A DNA stretch of 64,000 bases, taken from the NCBI GenBank assembly GCA_905182995.1, contig CAJJDP010000042.1, forward strand, positions 364,417 through 428,416, written 5' to 3'. Shown here piece by piece: positions 24,650 to 36,808 of this stretch (position 1 is the first letter of the stretch; each line of letters opens with the position of its first letter). A model generated the notes under the pieces. The model worked only from the letters and a program-made list of their open reading frames with translations, did not search any database and was not told where the DNA came from. Source of the stretch: Paramecium octaurelia (lineage: Eukaryota > Ciliophora > Oligohymenophorea > Peniculida > Parameciidae). A program made the translations under genes and the position numbers.

Positions 24650-25195
24650 CTCAAAAAAAATAAATAAAAATTCAAATTTAGTTAAGAGTTACCAAGTTTA
24701 TAAACCCCCATGTCTTTAATAAATATTCAATTTTTAATACTTCCCCCAATTATATTAATAAAATATTGAATAATATTCTTAAATTTAAAACATTCAAATG
24801 TTTCAATCTTGTTTTCTTATTGTACCAGACAATAGAAAACGATTTGATATGATCTGGAATACCCAAAACCCCTTCCTCGAAAGTTAGATGGAGTCTAAAA
24901 TCTTAATATACATTTCAAATTGGTATAATGTTAGAATAAAACAATATTCGAGGATGATTTCAATTGAAATTCAGAAACTATAAGGTGACAGAAGAAAGGT
25001 TTCAAGATATTAAATTAAATATAAAATTATTATTAACTAAGAAATTAATTTATATTATTACACATTATTGTTTAAATAAATAAACGAGTATTGATGAATA
25101 ATTAATTTATTCCATAAAAATGGGAATTTTTTATAGAATGCTCCCATAGAAGAGTTTGATTATACAGATTTTTGCATTAAATAAATTACTAAATC
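24650..25195. other. Divergent intergenic region (14-3-3 / ABCA)
   Basis: AT-rich, but a less AT-rich patch around 24830-24910 stands out. It holds a 36-codon minus-strand frame (24803-24913, MYIKILDSIQLSRKGF...). This could be a tiny gene, an upstream exon or a non-coding RNA; evidence is too thin to call. Confidence 0.4.
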
Positions 25196-28100
25196 ATGTC
25201 TCACTTAACAGCCTTACTTAGAAAGAACTATATATTGTGGAAGAGGAATTGTTGTTGTTCCGTATGTGAAATCATACTTCCTTTGTTTTTCATCGGATTA
25301 TTATTAACAATCAGGTAACATTTTTATGCTAAAATAGAGCTCAAGTGGAAATAGATGATATACCTGAAACATCCTACCTAAAAGCACATAATGATTCAGA
25401 TTTGCCTCGAATTTTGGCTCCAAACCTAAACAGTTTTTCCAAGAATCCAAATTAAGACACCGAGCAATTGCTGAAATCACTGCCCTAATTGAAGTATTCA
25501 TATTTTTTATGCTAGGAATTGCATTGATAATCATGATTATTCAGGAGCTTCTTACAGAAATGGATTAATAGGAATTGGACCAAAAGAGAATGAAGTGGCT
25601 TAGAAATTATCAAATTATTTTGTTGATTATTATGGATATGATGTGAAGTGGTTCTAAAATAATGATGAAATTGATGACTATGTGAGATCAGAGGGATATA
25701 ATAAGTTATAAGATACAAAAGGACTCTGTCTAGCAATAATATTTGAGAGGGATGATGTTGCCTAGAAGGATTTCAGCTATACTTTAAGATTCAACACTTC
25801 TGACTCAACTGATTACATAGAATATCCATTGAATAGAAAGGACAAGATTAATTCATTTAAATAGTAATTATTCTTAGATATATTATTAGTGAGGATCAAG
25901 AAATTACATACTTATTTTACGAAAATGGATTTCTTACTATTCAAAATTGGATTGATAATTTAATTATTCAATAATATGATTCATCTGTCACAATAGAACC
26001 CACTCTCAGTCATGTTAGATCAAGAGATCATATTGAAGATAAGTTCCCAGATTTTGTAAATGGAGCATATGGAATATATCTGGCATTGCCTTTGATGATT
26101 GTGTTTTTAAGGATGACTCATGGAATTATTTACGAAAAAGAGAAGAAGTTGAGAGAAGGTATGAAGATAATGGGATTGAGCAACACTTAATTTTACTTGT
26201 CATGGATAATCCAGTACATATTAATATATGGCATCATATCAATCTTGGCAACAGCTATTTTAAGTAAGTTTATAATTTAATATGCGTTTAGAAAGTATGA
26301 TATTCGTAGAGTCCGGTTGGGGATTTATATTCTTAAATTATTACTTGTTCTGCTTGGTTCTAATAGTGTAATCACTCTTTTTATCAGTGTTTTTCTCATA
26401 AGCCTTAACAGGATTAATAGTTTCAATAGTTTGGTATTTACTAATGTTTTTGATGTTGAACTTGGTACCTGCAAATGCTATTCCAAGTAGAAGTTAATAT
26501 TGGGGAGTGTCCTTTTCAAGTCAAGCTTCTTTGGCATTTTCATTTGGTGTTATCACTCTTATGGAATCACAAGGCAATGGATTTGATGGATCAAATTTGA
26601 CGACTGCCATAAATAATTACAGTATTTCTATTGCTTGGACTTGGCATATCATCAATATTATTGCATATTTGATCTTGGCCGTATATTTGGATTAAGTATT
26701 TCCAAACGAATGGGGGGTTAAGAAACATCCATTATTCTTCATTAGTTGGATTTGGAAAAAGGACAGAATGGATAGAGTAAGTCATTCATCTATGTCATTG
26801 GAAAGAATGAATACTCATGATGATAAATTTGAAGAGGTTGAATAAGCTTTGAAGGAACAAGAATTCAAAAATGAAGCTCTCATCATTAAAGGATTGTATA
26901 GAACATATCCAAATGGTAAGTAGGCTGTAAGTAACCTCAATTTGTCAATGTATTAAGGATAGATATTTGCATTATTAGGACATAATGGTGCTGGTAAGAC
27001 CTCAACAATTTCTATGCTTACAGGATTGTTGGAAATTACAAAAGGAGATGTAATTGGATATGGCTATGATGTCAAAACTTAATTAGAAGAACTAAGAAAA
27101 ATAATGGGTGTGTGTCCTTAACATGATATTCTATTTGATAATCTGACAGTAAAAGAACATTTGGAATTGTTTGCTTAATTCAAAGGAATGAAATCTAGTG
27201 AAATCTAAGATTAAATAACTAAAATAATAGCTGATGTTGATTTGACTGATAAAACAGATTATCTCAGTAAGAATCTATCAGGTGGTTAAAAAAGAAGATT
27301 GTCAGTTGCTATTGCATTCATTGGAAATTCAAAATTAGTATATCTAGACGAGCCTACTTCAGGAATGGACACAAGTGCAAGAAGATATATTTGGGAAATG
27401 TTAAAGAATTACAAGGACAATAGAATCATAGTTTTAACTACTCATTTTATGGATGAAGCTGATTTCTTAGGAGATAGAATTGGTATTATGGGTGAGGGTA
27501 AATTATTATGCTCTGGAAGCAGTGTGTTCTTAAAGAATAGATTCGGAGTTGGATATAATTTAACTTTAGTTAAAGACAGCACATAAGTGGAATCTTAAAA
27601 AATCATAGACAGTATCACTACTTACATTAACACTGCTACAGTTCTATCTAATGTGTCTGCAGAAGTGGTTATGCAGTTACCAATTGATTCAATTGATAAG
27701 TTCCCAAGTTTGTTTGAGTATTTAGATAAGAACTTGAAAACTCTACACATAGCGACCTATGGAATCAGTATCACTACTTTAGAAGAGGTGTTCTTAAAAG
27801 TGGCCAAAATAGGAGCTGGACATGAATAAGTTGATGATGTGTAAAATAAGGAAAAGAATGATGAGATTAATTAAAATGTTGATTTAAACATTGAGAAAAT
27901 CTAGGGATTCTGTTCCACCTTCTTTTTGCATCTATTTGCATTGATGTAGAAGAGATTTAGAATTTTCAGAAGGGATATTAGAGGATTGATTTGTGAAATC
28001 TTTGTACCTATTTTAGTGGTCATTTCTGGATTGGCTATCATGACAGTGAAATGGATGAAAGATGATGAGATGGCAATCCTTACACCATAAGGTTTATATG

Positions 28101-30463
28101 ATGACCTAAAGTTATAATTGTTTTGGGGTGGAGATTAAGCTGGCTAGAACTTGATGTAATATTTTTCACCCAATGATTGGACCATTTCCAAATTATCATC
28201 CAATTTAGAATAAGCTGATTAAGAATATTTTGATCAATTTGAATTACGAGAAAGTCCAGGATGGTATTTCTTTAATTCATTTGTTGGTTCTACCTACTCT
28301 TATTGGTTTTTACAGAATTCAGTGTTTGTTCAAAGCTCACCCCTTCTCTTAAATCAAATGAATTAAGCAATCTTAAGGAAGGTTACAAATACTGCTTCAG
28401 CCAATCTTGAATTATCCTTTTACCCATTCCCACAAACTCAAAATGAGAAGAGTATTGATCAATCAGTTGCTGGATATCTATCAGCCTTTATATTTTCAAT
28501 TGGTTTTGCCTTCATACCCGCATCAATTATTTCATTTATAGTAAAAGAAAGAGAAATAAATATTAAGCATCAATAACTAGTCTCTGGTGTTTCAGTCCTA
28601 GCCTATTGGGCAAGCAATTGGATAATAGATATAGTCAAACATTTGATACCTGCAATTGTAAGTGCACTAATGGTGTTGGCCTTTGATATAGATGCCTTAA
28701 TATTGGATGGCAATTACGGAGCAGTCTTTTTATTCTTTATCCTTTATGGATGGGCCATTATACCCTTTAGCTATGCTTTAAGCTTCTTATTCAAAGTGCC
28801 TGGAAACTCATTGTTATCATCCTTCTTCATTCACCTTGTATTTGGATCCATCATAAGTATTGTCATTTACGTATTCTTCCTTATTGATTCCACAAGAGAT
28901 GCTGCTTCCTATTTGGTTTGGGTCTTTAGACCAATCCCATCATTCTCTTTTGCATTAGGATTATTGAGGACTAGTTTAAAACAATTCTTTGAATTGATTT
29001 TTGAGAATTCAATAACCCCACCTAACACTTTTGCAATGAGAGTTGCAGGTGAAGATTTAATTGTTCTTGCAATCAGTGGAGTTGGATATATGATTATAGT
29101 ATTTATTTTGGAATTCTTCGAGGATAATGGTTCATTGTAAAAATTGGGATCTAATGAAGCTTCAATTCCATACAATCCTAAAATATTGGATGATGATGTG
29201 GAAAAAGAATAATAACTCTGTTAAAATTATAGACCTCAAGATTAAGCAATTTTGGTCAGAAATTTAAGAAAGGTCTTTATGTTAGAGAAGAAGTAACATA
29301 AAGTGGCAGTTGACAATATCTCCTTTTCAGTTGGCAATGGAGAAGTCTTTAGTTTATTGGGTGTTAATGGAGCTGGCAAAACTACCACTTTCAAAATATT
29401 ATCAGGAGAACTGAAACCAACTTCTGGAGTAGCTTATGTTTCTGGATATAGTGTGATTGATTAAATTTAAGATGCCAGAAAGAATATCGGATATTGTCCT
29501 TAATTTGATGCTTTATTAGAGAACCTTACTGTACGAGAACATTTAGAATTGTTTGCCAAAATCAAAGGCATTTCTAATGCACACCTTCATGAATTGGTTG
29601 AAAAAAAGATGGTGGAAATGGATCTTAAGAGATTTGAGTCTGTAGAAGCTGGGTAATTGTCAGGAGGTAATAAGAGAAAGTTATCTGTGGCTATTGCTAT
29701 GATTGGTAATCCACCCATTGTATTTCTTGATGAACCATCAACAGGTATGGATCCTGAAGCTAGAAGATTCATGTGGAATGTTATATCAAGGATATCCACT
29801 TAGAGAAAATAAAGCTCAATTATTTTGACTACTCATTCAATGGAAGAGGCTGAAGCACTTTCAACAAAAGTTGCCATTCAAGTAGATGGTAATTTGAGAT
29901 GTTTTGGATCTGTCTAGCATGTCAAGAATAAGTATGGCTAAGGATATGAGGTTGAAGTCAAATTATAGAAACCAAAACTTAATCTCCTTGATTAAATCAT
30001 TGAATAAATGGGATTAAGTAAAGGCATAAAGCTCAATCAATCAGCCACTCTCAGTGCTTTACAAAAGATTAATCAAGCCCAATTAATGAATTATATCCAA
30101 CCTAAGGAATCAGGATCACATTTGTATAATGATTTAAATAGACATGGAATTAGCGTTGAAACTTTGGCAGAGTATGTACTTGTAGAATAGAATGGAAAAA
30201 AACTATTAGAATTTGTCTAATAATAACTTGGTCAATATGAAATTATTGAGCACTTCTAAACCTTCTATAGGATCAGATTGCTTTCCAGCATTTCAGCAGG
30301 CAAATTATTCTCAGTTTTTGAAAAGAATAAATAACAATTGACTATTTCCTAATATTCTATTAAGCAAGCCTCCATAGAGTAGATATTTAACATATTTGCA
30401 AAACAAGATCTACAATAAAAGGACCAAAAATAGGAGCAAGTTTAAATTCAAGTTGAAGCATGA
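25196..30463 (+). CDS. Full-length ABCA-subfamily ABC transporter
   Basis: About 1,722 aa; introns only near the 5' end (25315-25337, 25494-25515, 25864-25889, 26264-26291). Order TMD1-NBD1-TMD2-NBD2. Each half opens with one hydrophobic helix, an extracytosolic loop and a helix cluster. NBD1: Walker [10 protein letters not shown] (~562), signature LSGGQKRRLS, Walker [14 protein letters not shown]2: GVNGAGKTT (~1355), [26 protein letters not shown]-loop [10 protein letters not shown]. Conserved ABCA text follows NBD2. ABCA proteins export or flip lipids across plasma or organelle membranes. Both nucleotide sites look intact. Extracytosolic loops are short compared with mammalian ABCA1. Confidence 0.95.
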
Positions 30464-30558
30464 TTATAAATTATATTTATATTAAGTTAATACATTTAAG
30501 TTTGAAATATATATTCAGGTTATTTTTTCAAAGAATCAAATCCTCTATTAAAATTGAA

Positions 30559-30987
30559 ATGGGTAAGGACTGTATTAATAATGAAAGTACGAGTAGGGAT
30601 CAAAGAAATTTCCATACTGATATTACGCATTATATTTAGAGTAAACCATATAGTTTTGGAAATAAGCTGAGTTTTATTAGGGATTAAAGTATTATTAATT
30701 TGAAAAATAACTTTCAGGAATTTAAGAATTCTAATTTGCTATCTAGTTTTAAAAACCCTTGTTTTCATTACAAGAGCTATCCTTAAGAGTTTACGCTTTT
30801 TTCTGTATTTAATTTTGAGAATCTCGATATTTCATTACAAACACATTTTTTTATAACCTAATTCTTTTTACTATATTTTCTTGCTCCTTTAGTGATTCTT
30901 CATTATTAATCAAAATTTTCAGTTTATTTTTTTTTTATATTTGAAACCGTCCTTTAAACTCTAAATACTAAATACTAATTTATATGA
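30559..30987 (+). CDS. Doubtful small gene overlapping Myb 3' end
   Basis: 142-codon frame starting MGKDCINNESTSRDQRNFH, ending hydrophobic (FFLLYFLAPLVIL). The N-terminal 90 residues read like protein. The last 69 bp overlap the oppositely oriented Myb-like gene, so the true 3' end may be different, for example spliced. No family recognised. Confidence 0.35.
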
Positions 30988-31636
30988 TGATCTATACTTA
31001 GCATCAACTAAATCTCTAATCAATTATCTAATATTTTTTGTTTCCTCACTATCTAATGATATATTTTCTTCTTTTTGTATAAATTAATATTTAGTGATCA
31101 ATTACTTTAATTTTAGACGTACTTCCTAATTAAAAACCAACTGAGTTTCTTAGTTGTCTTCCAAGTATATGCTCATTAAGACACTGGGCTTTATAGATTT
31201 TAACATTTGAGAAGCTAAATTACAAAATAATTTTATTACGTTTTAAGATGCCGACTTACTTGCTCAATCTTCTCAGTACTCGCCTGATGGTTGCATAAAA
31301 ATAGTTTTTGCAAATCAGTTCTGATCGATTTCTCATCTTTACTGTAATTTTAGTCCAGCAATTCCCATAGAGTTTTTATAATGAAAATAATTTTTCTTCC
31401 TCTTCCCTTGTCCATAGATTTTTATTTAAAGTAGGTTTAAGAATATTTTGATACCTCTCCCTACAAGCGGCTGCAGTTCTAATCTTTCCTTGCGATTTCT
31501 ATTGTAAGTGCAGTAACTCAGCAATCTTTTTCCATTTATCACCATAAACCTTGTATAATTCTTATAGCTATTGATCCTCCTGAAATTTATTTATAATAAT
31601 TACATCTTAATTCCAACTTTGACGATATTCCTTCAT
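30919..31636 (-). CDS. R2R3 Myb-like DNA-binding protein
   Basis: About 230 aa; one intron at 31215-31239. Two SANT/Myb repeats span residues ~8-120: the first with WNQDVII...WKKIAELL...CRERYQNIL (with an insertion between helices), the second with NKNLWTREEEEKLFSLQKLYGNCWTKI...NYFYATIRR. The spaced Trp residues and the linker KPTLNKNLWT match the R2-R3 pattern, which suggests sequence-specific DNA binding in the nucleus. The rest is charged and helical. Could be a CDC5-, SNAPc- or Myb-type factor; targets unknown. Confidence 0.8.
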
Positions 31637-31909
31637 AATTATAACTTTACCTTTTTGGTATTTTTTTATAAATATATAATTAATTCTTCACTATTTAAAC
31701 ATCTTTTTTTACTGCTAATTATATTTAGTAATCTGAATTAATTAATTTCAGGTCACATGTTCATAACACTCGCAGGAAAACACATACTTATTTTATTTTG
31801 AGCCTATACAAATCTAATTAAAAACTTATGAACAAAAAATAAAATTTATCATAATTAAATTGTGATATATATATATCCACCTTTCAATTAAATTATTAGC
31901 ATAGATGAC

Positions 31910-32686
31910 TCAGCTTAGTTCTCGTCTTGTCTAAACATCAATTATATATTTTTAATAAAATTTATTGACTTCAAAATTCTCATCTTAAATCCTGCTCCCT
32001 TTATGTAAATGATCTTCATTTACATCACTTTTTTGTTTTCTAATGAACTCATGAAACAAAATTCAAATATAATCTATTCATAATCAAAAACGTCAATTCT
32101 CATAATTCCAGAGATGAGTTTCCTCTATACTTGTCCAGCTCTTCGTTTAAGAAGTTGATTCAAGAGCGTTTGATATGTTATAAATTAAAAGCAATTTCAT
32201 TTAAGGGTCTTTTATATTATTAATTAAATTAATTCGTTTAGACTTAAATTCTGGCTAAGATTGATCCATTCTCATTAAATGATCATCAATTTACCTTGGT
32301 CTCTCTAATTATATAATAATTTACTTGAATTGCTTTAACTTTTTAAATCCCAAACATCTTTAATTATTTTATCATTTCTTGTATTCTCATCAGTAATTTT
32401 TATTTGATTCAAATCATGACAGCATTCCCTTTGCTATGGATTTTCTAATAAGCTGTGAGATTATTCATTAAAAAATTCAGAGATAACTTTTTTAAATTAC
32501 TTGCAATTTTTATTAGCATCGTTTCTATAAGTTTATACTTATCCATCATAGATCTCTTCAAGGGGTTTCTCAATTAAAAACAAATATTCATTTCAATTAA
32601 TATGATTTTTTCCAAACTTCACTGCTTTAATTTGGACAATCCTCCCCTATCGGAGTGAGGGTAAGACTAATTACTTTACATGTTCT
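31910..32686 (-). pseudogene. Probable degenerate gene with TGA and frameshifts
   Basis: Strongly protein-like text on the minus strand is spread over all three frames. The first block (IVQIKAVKFGKNHIN, then NEYLFLIEKPLEEIYDGQ) is interrupted by TGA complementary to 32593-32595 with no GT-AG pair that could remove it. A candidate 24-nt intron leads to a second block (PQMKLLLIYNISNALE...), then RIDVFDYEQIIFEF and HEFIRKQKSDVNED follow in other frames without splice sites between them. Several lesions make an intact gene unlikely; sequencing errors are the alternative. Family not recognised. Confidence 0.5.
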
Positions 32687-32839
32687 TAATTAATAAATTG
32701 AAAATGTACTTGTTAGTTTAGATTAATTATGATTTTATAAATAAAGATTCTTGAGAAATAAAATCAATAACTTATTAATAATGAATATTTACTCATTATA
32801 TTAATCGAAGTTGTAATTATTTTACTTTATAATTTTATA

Positions 32840-34665
32840 ATGTAGTAATGCGAAATAGAATGTTGTGATAAAGGAATAGTGATAGATGGAAAATGCCTTT
32901 GCGATGTTGGTGCATTTGGGGATGAGTGCTAGAAGAATTTGTAGGATATTTTCATTGGTCCATATTATACATTCTAAGGTGTTTACTGTGCTGCTTTCTT
33001 GATTATTCTCTTTATAACTATTCGATAATTTTAGGTCTCTTTAAAGACATCAAAGATACCAGCCTATTACACGTAATTAGTCTGAACTCATTGTAGTTGT
33101 CTGCAATATGCCCTTGCTTTAATAGGTTCACCTTAGAATTACATCCTTGTTCTAACGATAATATTATCTCTTTGTAAATTGATTTGGTTGATTCTCGATC
33201 CTTTTGAAGTTTATGTAAGTAAAAGTCGGTTAAAGCATATTAGAAAGGGAAGACGATCGTAATAGAGAGATTGTTATCAGAGGTGGTTTACACAATTTTA
33301 TTTTACATATATGGGTGTCTATTGATTGTTTGGTATACAATGTACGATGAAATCTCATTCAATGTATATGCAAACAAAGAGAAAAGGAAGTTCATCTTCA
33401 AATATTACAAAGAGGTATTAAAGTTCAGACTGTTTATAGTCCTTTTAGTTTAGATTACAGTCAGTACAATGAATGGTATCAATTTTCATTTTATAAAATT
33501 AGGACTAAGGAAAGGTGTGTAATATCCTGCCTTTTTGATGTTCTGTTATATTTTTCTATTGTTCAATTTCTTTATTTTCATATTCGAATTTTTGGTATAT
33601 GGGCAATCTCTTCAGGAATGTATTAGGAAATAAATTCAGAATTGCAAACACTAATTTCTTGAATTGCAGAAGTAAAATAATGACTAAATTGAATAAATTT
33701 CTTAAAATGACAGCTTTAGTAAGTCTCCGGAATCCATGAATAAATATGTCAGGATGTCTAGATAAGTGAGTATTGAAGATTAGAAAAATGAAGTCAAATA
33801 AATTGAAGAAGTTAAACCTAAAATAGCTGTCACTAAAATAAAATCGGTTTCCTTTGCTAGAACTTTTATTAAACGAGTACGTGGTTCATCTTTTTTTAGA
33901 TAGGAAAGTCAAAAGGAAATAAAATAAATCAAAAATCAAGATAACAATTCTGATTCAAATCAGGTGGATAACCAATATTAAGCACAATAACAAGTGGGTG
34001 AAATCAATAGTTGTTGCTTATAAGAGGATTAATAAAATGGTATCGATTGGGAAAATAATGATGATAGAATAACCCAATAAGACACTATTAAATAATAAAT
34101 TAAATCTGTTAAAGAAACCAAACAAATTGTTGAAAAGAGAAAACTATAAGAGAAATCAACTCCATAGTTCAAATAAAAATTATAAAATGAAAATAAGAAA
34201 TTAAGTTAAATCAGTAATAGTTCTCAAGACCAGAAGACTTAGTAAATTCACTATCAGTCTGATGAATACTAGGAATAGTATAATAACAAATCTGCCAATT
34301 TAGCCATTGACAAATAGATTCTATTTAAAATCCAATTATTAGTTTACTTTGGAATTATTTTTGAAATCTTATTTGGAGGTCTGAGTATTACTGTCCTAGT
34401 AACTGATTTAATAAGAGATCCAGTGGGTCAACTTATATATTTGTATGGATCATCAACACTGCAATTTTTTTCTTTGATTACAGTTCTCAAACTATTTCAT
34501 GATATCAAGAGGTAAGAAATAAAGAATCTAATTTGGATTTAGAAAGTAGGCAGCAAAAAAAATAAAATTAATCAAGACTTTATCTTCACCATTCCAGAAG
34601 ATTAAAAAGATGATGAATAAAAAGTAAAATTAGAATAGAGGATCAATATGATTACTCTATATTGA
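32840..34665 (+). CDS. Seven-helix membrane protein with N-terminal Cys-rich motif
   Basis: About 590 aa; introns at 33073-33096 and 33215-33243. The N-terminus is a short EGF-like cysteine cluster (CEIECCDKGIVIDGKCLCDVGAFGDEC). Five hydrophobic helices follow (first VYCAAFLIILFITI), then a ~220-residue Gln/Lys-rich loop, then two more helices (LLVYFGIIFEILFGGLSI and LIYLYGSSTLQFFSLI) and a charged tail. Seven spans suggest a receptor- or TOM1/THH1-like topology, but no family motif was found. A 5' exon with a signal peptide may be missing. The 3' half lies in the 1,382-bp duplicated segment. Confidence 0.7.
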
Positions 34666-35136
34666 TATGTATAATAAGTCTAGATCATCTTGACTTTTAT
34701 TTAAGGTTCTCTTCAATATCTTCATTCATATTTACTTTTTAATTAATTCAAATTTTGCAATTATTCTAATTTGCTGTCTACTATTTATTACAGTTTTCTC
34801 TATAATGAATAACTACCCTCTTAATTACTGAGTCTTCAAAATATAATATTTAAATTCAGAATGCAACTGCTGATGGATTTTTAATAAAATTACTAATATC
34901 TCAAATTTAAGGAAACTGCTCATTAAAATTAGCCTTAAATGTATAATGAGCTCAATTAATATTTCTTTCTTTCATTAAATTGCATATATTAACGCATGGG
35001 AATATGGGAAGAGTCTATCCTTACCCAGAAATGGGATGGAGCTCCATTCAAAGTTAGTGTATTCATGATTAATGTAATGTGAATATGACATTAACACGAC
35101 CAAGCTCTATAGTGTTTGAATATAGTATATTTAATA
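33755..35136. repeat. Direct repeat copy A (1,382 bp)
   Basis: Matches 35139-36520 base for base wherever compared. Copy A carries the 3' half of the seven-helix protein gene and the first part of the next gene (start codon at 35004), cut off at the N. Its left flank is the natural upstream sequence. Confidence 0.9.
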
Positions 35137-35137
35137 C
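35004..35137 (+). pseudogene. Truncated copy of the small 115-aa gene
   Basis: Same start as the gene at 36388 (MGRVYPYPEMGWSS...), broken after about 44 codons at the single N. Best explained as a contig end, not as biology. Confidence 0.75.
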
Positions 35138-35138
35138 N
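35138..35138. other. Single N between repeat copies (contig junction)
   Basis: The only ambiguous base in the window. It sits exactly between two direct copies of the same 1,382 bp, as expected when two overlapping contig ends were placed side by side and not merged. Confidence 0.9.
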
Positions 35139-36049
35139 TGTCTAGATAAGTGAGTATTGAAGATTAGAAAAATGAAGTCAAATAAATTGAAGAAGTTAAA
35201 CCTAAAATAGCTGTCACTAAAATAAAATCGGTTTCCTTTGCTAGAACTTTTATTAAACGAGTACGTGGTTCATCTTTTTTTAGATAGGAAAGTCAAAAGG
35301 AAATAAAATAAATCAAAAATCAAGATAACAATTCTGATTCAAATCAGGTGGATAACCAATATTAAGCACAATAACAAGTGGGTGAAATCAATAGTTGTTG
35401 CTTATAAGAGGATTAATAAAATGGTATCGATTGGGAAAATAATGATGATAGAATAACCCAATAAGACACTATTAAATAATAAATTAAATCTGTTAAAGAA
35501 ACCAAACAAATTGTTGAAAAGAGAAAACTATAAGAGAAATCAACTCCATAGTTCAAATAAAAATTATAAAATGAAAATAAGAAATTAAGTTAAATCAGTA
35601 ATAGTTCTCAAGACCAGAAGACTTAGTAAATTCACTATCAGTCTGATGAATACTAGGAATAGTATAATAACAAATCTGCCAATTTAGCCATTGACAAATA
35701 GATTCTATTTAAAATCCAATTATTAGTTTACTTTGGAATTATTTTTGAAATCTTATTTGGAGGTCTGAGTATTACTGTCCTAGTAACTGATTTAATAAGA
35801 GATCCAGTGGGTCAACTTATATATTTGTATGGATCATCAACACTGCAATTTTTTTCTTTGATTACAGTTCTCAAACTATTTCATGATATCAAGAGGTAAG
35901 AAATAAAGAATCTAATTTGGATTTAGAAAGTAGGCAGCAAAAAAAATAAAATTAATCAAGACTTTATCTTCACCATTCCAGAAGATTAAAAAGATGATGA
36001 ATAAAAAGTAAAATTAGAATAGAGGATCAATATGATTACTCTATATTGA
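35139..36049 (+). pseudogene. 5'-truncated copy of the seven-helix protein gene
   Basis: Repeats the C-terminal ~300 codons of the gene at 32840-34665, with the same TGA at 36047-36049 and no start codon or upstream exons. Probably an artefact of the duplication, not a separate gene. Confidence 0.8.
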
Positions 36050-36520
36050 TATGTATAATAAGTCTAGATCATCTTGACTTTTATTTAAGGTTCTCTTCAA
36101 TATCTTCATTCATATTTACTTTTTAATTAATTCAAATTTTGCAATTATTCTAATTTGCTGTCTACTATTTATTACAGTTTTCTCTATAATGAATAACTAC
36201 CCTCTTAATTACTGAGTCTTCAAAATATAATATTTAAATTCAGAATGCAACTGCTGATGGATTTTTAATAAAATTACTAATATCTCAAATTTAAGGAAAC
36301 TGCTCATTAAAATTAGCCTTAAATGTATAATGAGCTCAATTAATATTTCTTTCTTTCATTAAATTGCATATATTAACGCATGGGAATATGGGAAGAGTCT
36401 ATCCTTACCCAGAAATGGGATGGAGCTCCATTCAAAGTTAGTGTATTCATGATTAATGTAATGTGAATATGACATTAACACGACCAAGCTCTATAGTGTT
36501 TGAATATAGTATATTTAATA
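35139..36520. repeat. Direct repeat copy B (1,382 bp)
   Basis: Second copy of 33755-35136, offset 1,384 bp. Its right flank continues the small gene naturally. Removing one copy and the N gives a normal gene order. Confidence 0.9.
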
Positions 36521-36764
36521 GATTAAATAAAAACAATAAAATTCCAGTGAGGAAAATTAATCAGCTTGCCAACTTTTAGACTCCCAATATTCCAAGTGAG
36601 TAAATGCTGATGAGTCTTGATAATGGAGAATAGCAATTAGAAATCCGATAGGTTTTAGTATAATAAATTTATATTATCCAAAATAGAATCCTTATTTGAA
36701 TGAGCTTAGTGACGAATTGGATATATAGTTTCATAAGGGTGATGAGTATATATGGGGATATTGA
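36388..36764 (+). CDS. Small unknown protein
   Basis: About 115 aa; intron at 36658-36686 (29 nt). Starts MGRVYPYPEMGWSSIQSQC; Asn- and Gln-rich with an acidic C-terminus (ELSDELDIQFHKGDEY). No membrane segment and no known domain. This is the complete copy of a gene whose first part is repeated at 35004. It lies tail to tail with the ANP32-like gene, 44 bp apart. Confidence 0.65.
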
Positions 36765-36808
36765 AATGATTATTGGCGGTATTTTATATGTTTTAATGGG
36801 GCAAAATG

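Noticed and set aside
33755..36520. Recent tandem gene duplication as explanation of the 1,382-bp repeat
   Set aside because: Apparent identity, an N exactly at the junction and truncation of both partial gene copies fit unmerged contig ends better.
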